Of a stretch of DNA of 64,000 nt, positions 23,928-35,223 are shown in pieces. Source of the stretch: Zasmidium citrigriseum (Eukaryota; Ascomycota; Dothideomycetes; Mycosphaerellales; Mycosphaerellaceae); contig NHNW01000004.1 of NCBI GenBank assembly GCA_002786025.1, forward strand, positions 1,143,622 through 1,207,621, in the 5' to 3' direction. The notes under the pieces were generated by a model that saw nothing but the letters and a program-made list of their open reading frames with translations, was not told the DNA's origin and did no database searches. A program made the translations under genes and the position numbers. Each line of letters begins with the position of its first letter. Position 1 is the first letter of the stretch.

Positions 23928-24717
23928 GATTGCGGTGTTGACGAGGCCTCGTCAGGTGGGAGGTGGTGGAGCTCTGCTGCCGGCTCGGGAGCCTTGAGGA
24001 ATGCAGCGATTGAAGCGGCGGTGTTCGACGATGTGATGGGCGGAACAAAGCAAACGAACGAGCTGTGATGGTGAGGATGCGGGCAAATTATGGTACAAGA
24101 GATGGATGTGCTGCGGATTGTGTGTTTGCGTGTGCGATTAGAGAGGAGTGGAGATGTGTGTTGTGGGAGGGAGTGTTGTTGACAAGAAAGACAAGATGGA
24201 TAGTCAGGCACAAGACACTACTGCTCGCTTGCTGGAGAGCAGGCGTGATGAGGCTCTTTGCGGCGGCGTGCCTGGTCACCGAAACGATTTTCACAGGCTC
24301 GTGGCAGCCGCATCCTCCCACTACAGATTACACTTTCTCTCATGCAGCATGCCGACTGTGGCTGCAGTCGCCTAGCGCTGCTCAACCGATTTGCTCTCAA
24401 GCTCACTGGCCGCAGTGACCGCCTCTTCATCCTCGATCTCTTTGGCCATGAAGACTCTAGACCTTGTTGCCGCCTCTGCGCTGGCATTACATTCAAATAG
24501 CAGCGTTTCCCAGCCGCAGCTTCCACTTGTCTCCATGGAGCCCCACGGGAGCAAGACCACCTTGCCACCCCGCCGCAATCGCCGTTGCCGATCGGGTTCC
24601 CGAGAAAAGTATCAAGCGGAGCTGGGTCCGTTCATTCAGATCGTCTGGCAGGAGAGAGATGAGGAGACAAGTTCATGTATGAGAAGGCATTGATGGAGCA
24701 TTTGCTCCTTCTACCAT
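23928..24717. other. Intergenic region, no supported gene
   Basis: Contains the promoter of the GH63 gene and the 3' end of trpE, which lies upstream on the same strand. The short open frames on both strands show no domain or splice logic. Confidence 0.5.
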
Positions 24718-26458
24718 CTATCCTCCAGCAAGATCTACCTTGGCAGGCCTGGGCGCACCATTCGCGATGCCGTTCATTTCCTGGCTCTGTACTTCACCGC
24801 CCTGCTGCTCCTCGAAGTGCAACCTCTCAGCCTGCTCGATGCACCGCATGTTGGCTGCCAGCTTGTTGATCGTCTCTTCGTACTCGTCTCCCTCGTCGCT
24901 GTCGAAGACGATGCCGCCTCCGGCTTGCAAGTATGCCACGCCGCCCTTGGTCATCATCGTTCGCAGGGCAATACATGTGTCCATGGCACCTTCGACCTCC
25001 TCGCCAGTGGTTGCATTGACTCTGTTGTAGCCGAAATACCCAACTGCACCAGCATAGACACCACGCTTCTCGCCTTCAAGCTCAGCGATCAGTTCCATTG
25101 CCTTGACCTTGGGAGCTCCAGATACCGTTCCAGCTGGGAAGATCGATCTGAATGCGTCGAAGCGAGTCTGACCAGGACGCAGGATTCCCGAAACTTCTGA
25201 CACGAGATGCTGCACATGGCTGAACTTTTGCACCACCATCAACTTGTCAACTCTGGTGGACAGGGGATCACAGACTCGATTGACATCATTCCGCGCCAGG
25301 TCGACCAACATGACATGCTCTGCTCTGTCCTTGATGCTGTTATGAAGGGTATCTGCAAGTTGCTGATCGTCCTCTGGAGTTGCTCCACGCTTGATCGTAC
25401 CGGCAATTGGGTGTGTGATGATACGTCCAGCCTCCTCTTTGACCAGCACTTCAGGACTTGCACCGATGATTTGGAAGTCGTCGCAGTCCAGGTAGAACAT
25501 ATAGGGCGAAGGGTTGACGGTTCGGAGGTGTCGGTAGATGTTGAATGGATGAAGGTTGGTAGGTCGAGCGATTCGCTGCGATGGTACTGCTTGGATGATG
25601 TCTCCCGTGACAATGTGCTTCTTCAGTCGCGTCACATGTCCTTCATAGCCTTTGCGTCCAATATTGCTGGTGTACTCCTGGTCAAGCTTGATCGGGTCTT
25701 GTGGTGGGAGTGGCAGATCTGGCTTCTTCAAAACTTTGACCAATTGCTCAATGGCTGCTCTGCTCTTGTCATATGCCCCCTGTAGCGAGTCTTTCGCAGT
25801 ACTCGCGCCTGGTACATGGAGATACGTGATGACGATCACTTTTTGGAAGAAGTGATCGACAGCCACGATGGTATCGTAGAGCATGAACAAGCTCTCCGGA
25901 ATCTCCAAAACATCCTTCATCGGCCTCTTCGTCTTCGGTTCGAAGTACTTGACACAGTCGTATCCAACATATCCAATGGCGCCAGCAGTCAGCGGTGGCA
26001 GTCGTAGTGACGGTATATGTGCGATTCGATATTGAGCAAGCTCTTGATCCAGCTGAGGGAGAGGATCAGCTTCCAGGCCGTGCTTGGGACCAGAGACGAG
26101 TGTTTTGCGAGGATCGGCACCGATGAAGCTGTATCTTCCGATTGTCTCTGAGGTTGCGGCGGACTCAAACATAAACGATTGCTTGGAGCTCGAACTGGAC
26201 TTGGGTAAGTATATGTTGAGTCACACCGCCGTTGGAAGAGTCGTACTTTGCTGCAACCTTGAGATAGATGGAGGATGGTGTCAAGAACTCGGACGAGATG
26301 GAGGTGCATAGTGGGATGAGGTTGGGTGCATTGCTCCAGCCTTTGGTGCGCTCTACGATGTCATGGACTTCTTCGAATGAGGGCTGCACTGCAATCTGAG
26401 CAATGCGTTAGCTATATGTAGGACTGCTGTGTGGATTTTGACGGACAGTGGGAGCCAT
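24718..26458 (-). CDS. trpE: Anthranilate synthase component I
   Basis: Converts chorismate with ammonia from the glutamine amidotransferase subunit to anthranilate, the first committed step of tryptophan synthesis. Exons 26447-26458, 26247-26395 and 24718-26194 give 545 residues. The first exon encodes only MAPT, and its donor, GTCCGT, is atypical, though the 51-nt intron has a GCTAAC branch site. After the second intron, FMFESAA corresponds to the Trp-binding LLES-type element at the N-terminus, so feedback inhibition by tryptophan is likely. Chorismate-binding signatures include IIQAVPSQRI, HPIAGTIKRG, HVMLVDLARND, FPAGTVSGAPKVKAM and QAGGGIVFDSD. The divergent start of the next gene is 318 bp away. 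Confidence 0.95.
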
Positions 26459-26776
26459 GGTGTCTGCGCTGCTAGGGCACAGGTCGGGGCGAGGTCAAGA
26501 ACACGAACGTCTCAACCATGGACAGAAGAACAAGTAGTAGGATGTGGTGTGAGCTGCTTCTTGGAGACGTTGTCGACTCGGCCGCCGTTTTCTGAACAGT
26601 CAGCAGCGGGCGCAACGGCGCGCAGACCCACTGCCACGCAAAGTCAAAATCTTGCGGCGCGCTGCATCCAACCTCTCCCGCCCACGGCTCGTTGGTGGCT
26701 CGAGGTTGCCGGAACGGAGTCGCATGCGTCTGAGTTGCAGATCTGCCTTGCTTGGTTGTCGTCGCATTCTTTCGTC
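26459..26776. promoter_or_regulatory. Divergent promoter region (trpE / coiled-coil protein)
   Basis: 318 bp between two predicted start codons read in opposite directions. I did not find a convincing Gcn4/CPC1-type TGACTC operator. The frame upstream of 26777 stays open but is compositionally unlike the gene. Confidence 0.4.
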
Positions 26777-28606
26777 ATGTCTTCTTCTGGTACACCGTCC
26801 CCATCACCGCCGCCGGCCCTCCACTCCCCCTCCGCCCCCTTCTACTTCCCCGGCCCGTCGTCGCGATACAACCACACCCGCCCGCGACCCAAGGCCCACC
26901 ACGCGCGCCCCAAGAGCACCTACATCCCCGTCGGGCCCGTCCTGAGCACCGAGAAGCGGGCGCACCGCCGCGCGCACACGCAGAAGAGCAGCATCTCGAG
27001 CGTGCAGTCGTCGTCGGCGAGTGAATACAGCCGCTCCCCGCTCTCGCGCTTCTCCAGCTACTCGGCCAACATGGCCGCCCACAGCGCATCCGCGATGCCT
27101 CACACCCCCGCCAAGACCTCGCGCCGCAGCTCTTCACTCCAAAACTCACCCTTCAGCGACTACTTCACCGATGAGGCCCGCTCCGTCGACACCCACGTCA
27201 ACTCCTCCGAGACCAAGCAGCTCCTAGTGCGCATGAACAAGCTCCAATCGCAACTCATGCGCGACAACTCCGAGTCCGGCCGCGAAGCATTGAACATTGT
27301 TGGAAGGAAGTTGAACGAGATCGAGGTGGAGTTGAACGCACGGCATTCGCAGACACGATTGGACATCGAGGACTCGGGCGTCTTCATGGACGACGAGCGG
27401 GACCGCAGTGTCAGCAAGGAAGATGCGACGCCCAATGGCCAGCAGTTCCAGGAGGCATACGACCTGAATGCGAGCATGGACATGTCGGAAGAGCCGGTGA
27501 CCATCGAGCAGTTCAAGGCGGAGCGGGACTTCTTCATCGTGCACATGCAGCACCTGCTCGAGGGCCTCAACAAGGCACGAGTCGAGTTGAGCCAGCGATG
27601 TGCAGAGGTGCGAGAGCTGAACGAGTCCTTCAATGCCCAGATCGAGGATCGCGAGACGCAGCTGGAGCAGCTGCGATCGGAGAACGAAGGCCTGCGCTCG
27701 GATCTGGGGTTCGAGTACAGCGAGCTGCTGTTCCTGAAGCTGCAGATGAAGTCCCTCGAAGTCGACGTCGATGCTCTCAGCGGCGACGAGGTCTACCCAG
27801 TAACCGCAGCAGAAAAGGCCAAGTCGGCAAAGAAGAACCGCATCCTCTCGGAAATGGATCGCTGGCGCTCGGACTGGCAAGACGTCGACGCGCGATTCAA
27901 GCGCCGCAGATCCAAGTACGGCGTCTCGACCGACCGTCGCGACAGCGTGTCCGTCAGCGAACCAGGAGTACCGACCAGCGAAGAAGCTGACTGGCATCTG
28001 GAGACGGTCAAGGAAGGCCGAGGACGGGTCACAAGTCTCACGATCAAGAGGATGGGAAGCAGCGGTGGTCCCGTGGCCAGGGACGTAACCGCGGAAGAAG
28101 CTTCCCTTCCTCGAGAGATCGCAGTCGAGGCAGGGGCGCCTCAACCACAACATTCTCATTCATCATCACCTACTACCACGAACGGCCTTGATGGCCAAAC
28201 AAACCCTACTACTACTACGCAAGGTCCCAGCGAGCCACAAATCGCCACTTCATCACCTAAACCACCACCCGCTACTTACCAGGAGCACGGCACGCAGACC
28301 GATTTTCCGTTGTTGTCAGAATCAGAGATACCCACATCGCAGGACGAGGAGGAAGAAGAAGAAGACGAAGACGAAGAACTATTCGAAGATGAAGAAACCG
28401 AAAAAGAGCAGGAAGAAGACTGCGCCATCACCACGTCATCCGAAGACGAACAGTCGGACGAAGAAGAGGCCATCGACGTCGAAGAAGAAGACGACGATTT
28501 CGTCCTCGACCAGCCCATCGTCCCAGTCCGTCAGCGAACCGCTTGGCAGGAACTGTGGTCGAGTCTGGCGAATTTGTCCGGTCTTCCGGATGATGATGAT
28601 GAGTGA
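26777..28606 (+). CDS. Coiled-coil protein with acidic C-terminal tail, function unknown
   Basis: A single-exon gene of 609 residues from the ATG at 26777; the frame is open further upstream, but this ATG begins the low-complexity MSSSGTPSPSPPP start. Residues 1-135 are Ser/Pro/His rich and probably disordered. About residues 145-200 and 230-335 look like coiled coil, with heptad-like Leu spacing (VELSQRCAEVRELNESFNAQ, then QLEQLRSENEGLRSDLGFEY). A basic patch FKRRRSKYG lies near residue 380. The C-terminal 90 residues contain runs of Glu/Asp. I do not recognise a named family. A structural, cytoskeletal or chromatin role would be a guess. It converges on the Stc1-domain gene. Confidence 0.75.
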   Translation: MSSSGTPSPSPPPALHSPSAPFYFPGPSSRYNHTRPRPKAHHARPKSTYIPVGPVLSTEKRAHRRAHTQKSSISSVQSSSASEYSRSPLSRFSSYSANMAAHSASAMPHTPAKTSRRSSSLQNSPFSDYFTDEARSVDTHVNSSETKQLLVRMNKLQSQLMRDNSESGREALNIVGRKLNEIEVELNARHSQTRLDIEDSGVFMDDERDRSVSKEDATPNGQQFQEAYDLNASMDMSEEPVTIEQFKAERDFFIVHMQHLLEGLNKARVELSQRCAEVRELNESFNAQIEDRETQLEQLRSENEGLRSDLGFEYSELLFLKLQMKSLEVDVDALSGDEVYPVTAAEKAKSAKKNRILSEMDRWRSDWQDVDARFKRRRSKYGVSTDRRDSVSVSEPGVPTSEEADWHLETVKEGRGRVTSLTIKRMGSSGGPVARDVTAEEASLPREIAVEAGAPQPQHSHSSSPTTTNGLDGQTNPTTTTQGPSEPQIATSSPKPPPATYQEHGTQTDFPLLSESEIPTSQDEEEEEEDEDEELFEDEETEKEQEEDCAITTSSEDEQSDEEEAIDVEEEDDDFVLDQPIVPVRQRTAWQELWSSLANLSGLPDDDDE

Positions 28607-29063
28607 TGGAGGAAGTTGTTGGAAAGAAGAAAGACGATGGATAATTTCTCACTTTTGTTGTTGCAAAGATGGATTCTTGCACACTACACACCAAGACTGG
28701 ACACTCACTCCCTACTACTTTTTGTTTAACCCGCGGTTACTGGGATTCTTGCTTTTCTTCTGGAGTTGCTAGACAGACATGGTCACGGCCACCGGGGGTT
28801 AGTTAGTTTCTCTCGTAATTAGTCTAATTCAATCGATCAAGTCAAGAACCGAAAGTTTCTCGTTTCTTCTGTCTGTCTGTGCTATTGTACACGCTATGCA
28901 AGCCTGTCATCTTCGTGACTTCTCGCTGACCTGCCTGGGTATCTCGCTTTCCTGTAGTGAAGTGTAGTAAGAGAATGAACCTCCAATCCTTCCTCTGCCT
29001 ATGGACTGGTTCAGTCCATGTTTGGCTGGGGTTTGGTGGTTCGGTCCGTGGAGCTGATTACAA
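28607..29063. other. Convergent 3' intergenic region
   Basis: 457 bp between two gene ends, presumably both 3' UTRs. Nothing else is seen. Confidence 0.5.
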
Positions 29064-30027
29064 TCAATCAGACTCGCTGTCGGAGCCGGCGATCTGGTAG
29101 TCGTCGCTTGAGATCACTGGCTTGGACGCCGTCACCTTCTTCTTGGCCTACTTCTGCGTCAGTACTCGAAGCCATGAGTCTCGATTGGGGCGTACTTACA
29201 GCTGGTGGCTTGACCCACTTGCTGCTGCTGCCCGTGGAGGACGGGGCGGTGGAGTTGACGACACTGGAGCCGGAGTCCCAGCCGGACTGGGTGGTGGACT
29301 TGGTGGAGGATGGCATAGTGCTGCCGGCAGTGGTGCTGCGCAGAGACAGGCCGTTCATGCCGTTCACGGTGCTGTCCTAGAAGTCTGTTAGCGGTAGAAC
29401 ATCGTGCTGCGTATATTGTTCAACTCACATCGTCGTCGCTGCCGCTCTTGCTGCCCTCGCTGTCATCGTCTCCGTCGTCACCTGACTCGAAGGGCTCGAA
29501 TGCGCGATGCATCTCGCCGTTGTTGCACGCCTCACAGACCTGGAGTTCCAGTCAGTCCAACCCCCTTTGCTGGCTATGCTTTTCAGATCTTACCGCCTCA
29601 TCGTCGTCCTTCTTCCACTGGGTCTTGTTGTACTTGTCCTTGCCCTTCCACCAGCCACAGTCGGAGCAGGCCATCTCGACCTTCTGTCCGGCGGTGCAGT
29701 TGATGCATGGGATATAGCCGGTCTTGATGGCGCGGAAATTAGGAGTCCGCTTCATGTAGAGCTGGAGGTCCCTCTTCTTCACGTCGGAGAAGCTGGTTGG
29801 GGGCTTGACGATGTCGCAGCGGCTGCACTTGATCCTGGGCGGGCGGTCAGCGGAATGTTTGGGAAGAAGTTGAGGTATGGCTCACTTGAGGGGGACGGGG
29901 AGGTTCATGAGCGGGGCGATGTTCTTGTTGTAGAAGCTGCGACGTGTCAGTGTCATGTGCCAACAAGTATGTGTTGGAGAACATACTCCTGGGAGGCCTG
30001 AGAGGTGACGGCGTCGGTGCGAGCCAT
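29064..30027 (-). CDS. Stc1-domain protein
   Basis: Six exons (29987-30027, 29886-29936, 29594-29834, 29429-29539, 29200-29376, 29064-29147) join in frame to 234 residues. A four-pair cysteine array begins about residue 32: IKCSRC, then YIPCINC, ACSDCGWW and VCEACNNG. The spacing and context (C..C-x-fs..., CinCtagQ, KTQWKKDDDEA) match the Stc1 domain, a tandem zinc-finger-like fold. In fission yeast Stc1 bridges RNAi effectors to the CLRC histone H3K9 methyltransferase. The remainder is Ser/Asp/Gly rich and ends in the acidic motif SDSESD. The last exon uses the second of two close acceptors (AAG then TAG); the first would hit a stop. In filamentous fungi the domain occurs in uncharacterised proteins, so a heterochromatin role is only a possibility. 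Confidence 0.8.
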
Positions 30028-30880
30028 GATGTCGGTGATGTGGCGGGTGCTGGTTGGCTTGATGGAGTGGAAGAGGGTTGGTGTCGAGTGGTGGTGGAAG
30101 AGAGAGTTGTTGGACCAGCACGAGAAGAATGTGGTGGTTGTCGAGCTTTGAGTGAAGTCGAGGCAGGCTTCAATTTGTAGGCAAACGCGCGCCAATGGCG
30201 GAGGGGTCGGCCCGAGTTTGTGGTGACGACGAGGGAAGGCACGACGGGGTGGCCAGGTGTCAAAAGAGTGAAGCTGCGGAGGCCGAGTCGAGTTCAGTGA
30301 GTCTGGTTTGCAGGAGGATCAGTGTATCGTGTCCCTAGACTCCTCTTCTGTTGCATTAGGAAGGAGACAAGGAGTGAGGATCAAAGCACGGACGCTTCTT
30401 TCACATGCTGTCAGGGCATGTGCTTGCTCGTATTCAGCTTCAAAGCTCATGAACATGTGCACCTTCCCACCCGCATGCTTGTCGATACGATCCGTGTAAT
30501 GGAATCAGAGCTCAGGAGAGTCCTTGCACTTAACATTCTGGACAGTCTTATCATCGCCGGACAGAGGTGAGCCGAGCAGAGATGTATGGCACAGCTGACA
30601 TATTCAACATCAGTAAATGTATGAATTAGATGAAATGGATTTTCAATGAGGAGAGATGATCTGATACACAGGTCGTCTTGGACCCAAACCCCTATGCCAG
30701 AAGATACGCAAAAGAAGCGAACCGTCGTCAAGCCCGCAGATGCCCGTCCCTTCGTTTTTTACGCCGTCGCAAACTCAGTACAGACAGGAATCTAGCTCGG
30801 TGTATGTAGTAGTGGTACAGGTCGAGAGGATGTGAGGAGGTAGGTAGGTGGGTGTCGTCACGTCTGTGGGTCGTGATCGT
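30028..30880. other. Intergenic region (Stc1-domain promoter, cytochrome c 3' side)
   Basis: 853 bp with only short unremarkable open frames. Expected to hold the Stc1-domain gene promoter and the 3' UTR of cytochrome c, which is read on the same strand. Confidence 0.5.
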
Positions 30881-31584
30881 TTACTTGGTCTCCTCCCGGA
30901 GGAAAGTGATCAGGTCATTCCTGTCCTTGCCCTTCTTGAGACCACCGAAGGCCATCTTGGTGCCGGGGATGTACTTCTTTGGGTTCTCGAGGTACTCGAA
31001 CTAAGCGATTGTTAGTCCTGCGAAATGTTTCCATTCCTTGCTCTTCCGGGGCTCCTTACCAGAGTGTTCTCTTCCCAAGTGATACCCTTCTGCTTGTTCG
31101 CGTCGGTGTATGAGAAGCCCTCGACCTGGCCAGTCTTGCGGCCGAAAAGACCGTGGAGGTTAGGGCCGATCTTGTTGCCCTCGCCCTCCTTCAGGGTGTG
31201 ACATTGCGCGCACCGCGTCTGTTGCATCATCAGTCGCCGCTCGTGTGCCGAAGATTCTCCAACTCGGAAATTGGCGCGGATTGCCGCGAGGATTGGGGAT
31301 TGCAAGTCGTACCTTGAAGAGGTTGGCACCCTTCTTGGAGTCACCTGTGGGTGGAATCAGTCTCGATACTCAAAAGATCTCGCGTATGTGGAGGCACAGG
31401 CTTCTCCCAAGGAGGACCGGCAGCGGCGCATGGCACTGTGAGTGTCCCACCACCTGGCTGTCGAACCCATATTGCTATAGACGACCGCATGCCAGGCCTT
31501 GAAGCCGCGCAGTCCTCCAGGAGATGCGCTTTCGATGGGCAAAGGAAAAGGAAGCATACCGTCTGAGAAGCTGTCCTTGCCCAT
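30881..31584 (-). CDS. Cytochrome c
   Basis: Soluble electron carrier between complexes III and IV in the mitochondrial intermembrane space. Exons 31560-31584, 31313-31344, 31060-31218 and 30881-31000 give 111 residues, the standard fungal length. The haem-attachment motif is CAQCH, preceded by GANLFKTR, and the axial methionine lies in [11 protein letters not shown]. Other landmarks are [14 protein letters not shown] and [12 protein letters not shown]. The second exon is only 32 nt, and the introns on either side are longer than the local norm (215 and 94 nt). The gene shares a divergent promoter region with the short-chain dehydrogenase. Confidence 0.97.
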
Positions 31585-32187
31585 TGTGTCTGATGTGTGT
31601 GATCTCGAGATGGAAATGGACTTCTGTAGTCACGACGCTGATGATGGGTGCTGTAGAGGTTGTGGTGTGGCGTGGAGGATGTGAATGGGAGAGAAGAGGA
31701 AAAGATGATGCTACGATCGAGAAGCGCAGCAAAAGATTGTCGGCCGGCACGCTCCTTAACAGACAAGGGTCAACTCCGGCCGCCAGCCAATCAGCGGCGA
31801 AGTATTATAACCGCGAACGCGGAAGGTGCGCGGAAGAAATCGGAGGTGCCACAGCCGGGCTTGACGGCCGTTGAGAGTCTGCGACACTTGTGGCGGGAAC
31901 ACCGACGACGGCGAATCTTCCAGCGTGTGCTTGTTCTGCTCGCCGTCTTTCTTCACAGACAACCTGGGAGCAGGCATCTCGCGGAAGCTGCATCATGACA
32001 AGCACCTGCACTGTGGCGTCGGCCCATGTGGGAGTGAACTCAATCTGCGTTTCCTCGCGAGACCATGACGTCTGCGCTAGCAATTCCTTGCAGCGCCGCC
32101 TGGCCCATTGACTTTGCTCCTCGATCTGGCGTTGTCAGCCGAGTTCCTTGATCAAACGTGCTTGGATGCGGCTCTGCGACGGCGGAT
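31585..32187. promoter_or_regulatory. Divergent promoter region (cytochrome c / SDR)
   Basis: 603 bp between divergent start codons. No further gene is seen, and no operator was assigned. Confidence 0.45.
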
Positions 32188-33082
32188 ATGGCAGACAGCA
32201 GCGAGCAGAAGACATGGGTGGTTGTGGGAGCATCGCGAGGGATAGGTCACGAGTTCGTGAAGCAATTGCTGGCACGAGGCGATCGAGTCGTTGCCACAGT
32301 GCGGAAGAACAGTCTGGGTCAGGCGGCATCGCTGTGGCCGAATGAGGACCGGTGCCAGGTCTATGACTGCGATATGCTGAGTGCCGAGAGCATAGCTGTG
32401 CTTTTCTGATCGTCTGTCTATGCCTCTCGTAGTGGCTGACTTTCTATGATAGGCATTCGCGGAACGACTGAAGCAGTCAGGGGTAACTCGCATACACGAT
32501 CTTGTTCTCAACGCCGGCGTTCTCAAATATCCTAATGTAAAGATAAAGTTTGACAGCAATGGCTGGATCTCACAAGGCTGATCAGTATCAGCGAGCAACC
32601 GAGATCAGCTACGACGATTTTGCCCTCCATCTTCACACAAACACGGTCGGACCCATCATCTGTGCCCAAAAGCTCCTTCAGACCGGTATCGACATAGAAA
32701 GGATCACCTTCATCTCCAGCGATTCGGGCTCAGCTCAGGAGTTTCGAGACTTTGAGGATGGCTTTGCAGCGTATGGTGCTTCCAAGGCAGCGCTCAATCA
32801 AATGCTTCGTCATATGGCTGCTGAGCTGAAGCGGAAAGGGAGCAAAACGATTGTCGTTGCCATCCACCCGGGCGAGGTCAAGACCGATATGGCTAACGTA
32901 GATCTCGGGTGGGAAGTGGAAGGCCAAATGACACCAGAAGAAAGTGTGTCGGCCTGCATCAAAGTCATAGAATCGAAGGGGCCTGACGAAAGTGGTACCT
33001 TCTGGACATGGGAGAACAAGGTATGCAGCAACCCTCAGCCTTCATGGACCTGCTGACTGGTACGAAGCAATACCCATGGTAA
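32188..33082 (+). CDS. Short-chain dehydrogenase/reductase (C-factor/sniffer-like)
   Basis: NAD(P)-dependent oxidoreductase. Exons 32188-32397, 32453-32536, 32592-33020 and 33068-33082 give 245 residues. The cofactor loop is GASRGIG near the N-terminus. LNAGVL is the NAG motif, and the active-site pair is YGASK, with an upstream serine in FISSDSG. HPGEVKTDM follows, as in the C-factor/sniffer subgroup. The tiny last exon encodes QYPW and the stop, a typical ending for this subgroup; without that splice the protein would read on to an untypical end. An in-frame ATG at 32158 is possible, but the chosen start gives the normal N-terminal length. The substrate is unknown. Confidence 0.88.
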
Positions 33083-33253
33083 ACATGACCAACACAAGGA
33101 CTTCACGCGAGCGAGGCAAGTCAACAGCAGAGTGTGTGAGATGCGGCATCGAGTGCCTGCTTTTCTCTAGAAGCAACTGACTACAGAGGGCCTTTTCCAG
33201 CGCCTCACACAAAGAAAAGTGTCGTGAATCTCGTCAACAGCGTCGAATACGCT

Positions 33254-34143
33254 TTACTTCTTCCCAACCATTCCGCGCAAGACTTTCGCCTCAGCTTCCG
33301 CACGAGCGAGCTTCAATCGAAGCTCATCTCGCTCCTGGGTCATCGATTGCAGCGCCTCCTCCAACTCCGTCACCTTGTCGACCTTGCGCTGTCGATATCG
33401 TCGAGCCGCCTCGGTGTTGCGTTGCCGTTTGTGAATTTTGTTGGTTCGCTCAGGTGACTCGCCATAGGAAGAAGCGGAGCGAGGTGTCGCCATGGATCTT
33501 GAGGAAGCCGAAGCCGCCTGGTGGATGTTCTCTAAGGACGGGAACATGGCCTGGTCGTTGAAGGTAGGAGAGCGTTGTACCGAGCCGGTCTGGAGCGCGG
33601 CTGGATCGGAAAAGACATGCTGGAAGTCGCCAACAGACATGGCGCCGGAGACTCCCAACTGGGGAGCCGTCGATGAGATGGTACTTCCACTCCATCCATC
33701 ATTCGAGTAAGGAAAATGTGATGATGCGTTCGGGATGCCGTTCAATGTAGGCATTGTGGACGCATCCTCGGGAGAGTTTCTGTTGTTCGTGCCGAGATTA
33801 CTTCCGCCGGCGACAGCGTCAACGTTGCCGCCGTCGGTGCCGGTGGTGGTGGTACAGGTATCCAAAAGAGTCGTCCAGTCGAATTGCGGTAGGTCATAAG
33901 AATCCCCAACAAGAAATTCATTAGCAAACTGCTGCCAATCGAGCGCAGCAGATGCTTGCGTTCCGCTGGCGTCGGCAGACTGCGCTTGAGCTTGCTCCGG
34001 CGGCCATTGTTGCAAGTTATTCCTCGGCCTCTTACGCCGAGGCCGTAGCGGCTAGGGTATGGAAAGAAGGAGGTGGTTTGGAGTGTGCCTGAGGGCGATG
34101 ATGATGGAGGCCAATGGCTCACGAAGAGGTGTTTTGTACTCAT
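33254..34143 (-). CDS. bZIP transcription factor (Gcn4-like leucine zipper class)
   Basis: Exon 34123-34143 (MSTKHLF) splices across a 71-nt intron (donor GTGAGC, acceptor CCCTAG) to exon 33254-34051, giving 272 residues. The second exon has no in-frame ATG at its start, which is what points to the upstream micro-exon. The C-terminal 60 residues form the bZIP: the basic region HKRQRNTEAARRYRQRK, then heptads through ELEEALQ, ERDELRLKL and KVLRGMV. A Pro/Arg/Lys cluster (RPRRKRPR) near residue 10 may be a nuclear localisation signal. The middle is Ser/Thr/Gln rich and acidic around FDWTTLLD, as in activation domains. A link to amino acid control is possible because the zipper resembles the Gcn4/CPC1 group, but no upstream ORF logic was established. 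Confidence 0.82.
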
Positions 34144-35223
34144 TGAGAGGGACAAAGAGGCTGGGTGAGTGAAAGTGACTCATTCGCGCTAATGCGAGAC
34201 ACAGCCCCACTCGATACCACCCTTGCGGTGTTCAGCTTTCGGCTGGCCACATACCGTTACGCATGTCCGACCCCGAGAAGGATACACGCCATAGGGCTTC
34301 GCATTTTGCGAGAATAGGCGTACCATTTGAGCTGAGATGTCTAGACTGACTCTTCTCGGCTTTGTTGGCTTCTGACAAAGCATCCAACATGCATTCCAAA
34401 CCAACGACTCCACCGATTTGTCGATGAGAGTCTTCGCCAGACGTCGAAAGGGAAAGATACGTGATATGAGTCGGGTCATACGAAAGAAGAAGGCTATGTC
34501 GTTCAATGAACAATGTGCCACATGAGCACAGAAAGTGCCCTCATCAAGCCTGAAAGGACTACCGCCGGCCTCTTCAATCCTCTCATCCGCTACGGGCAAG
34601 GATTTGATGCACAAGGCTTCACTTATGCAAGCATGGCCTTATCGATGACTCCTATGGCTGGGTTATATCGTACAGCCTTGACCGAACCAGATCCATGTCG
34701 GCAAGGTCTCGAAATCGACACCGAAGCCGAATCACCGGCATCGAAGGCCCCATCATCGGACGAAGCTATCCGAAGATATGGGATACTGAACAGAAACAGG
34801 GAGATGTCGCGAAGGAACGATGCTTCAAGGTGGATAAAGATCCTATGTTCTGCATTAGCCAAGACGCCAATTTGTACCCGAGATGCGGTATGAATGGCCC
34901 GCGCATTAAGATGATTGCAGGGCTGGCAGAAAGATGGGATGGTGTGAGGTCAGGCTGCGTCACCATCACTGTTCACGAGTTGGCCTTCGAGCAGGTTTCT
35001 ATTGTATCACACCACATACGGACGGAAGACGACAAGACTTCCAGCATGCTAGATCCAGAACAATTCTCTGACGCCATCCGATCGATGATAAAAGCAGGCT
35101 AAGCAAAGTCGTTCTCTCATTCCATTACTGCGTAGTAGATGCTAAACTTTTCGCTAGACTTCTCCACAAATGCCATTAACGCCAACAAATTTGGGGGCAT
35201 ATCAATAACGAAAGAACACCAAC
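34144..35223. other. Intergenic region, no supported gene
   Basis: About 1.1 kb between the bZIP promoter and the 3' end of the large synthetase. Plus-strand open frames of 126-135 codons at 34513-34893 and 34695-35102 overlap in different frames and show no domain, so I do not call them. Confidence 0.45.

Noticed and set aside
34695..35102. 135-codon plus-strand open frame upstream of the synthetase end
   Set aside because: No domain and overlapped by another frame of similar length; coding status cannot be supported.
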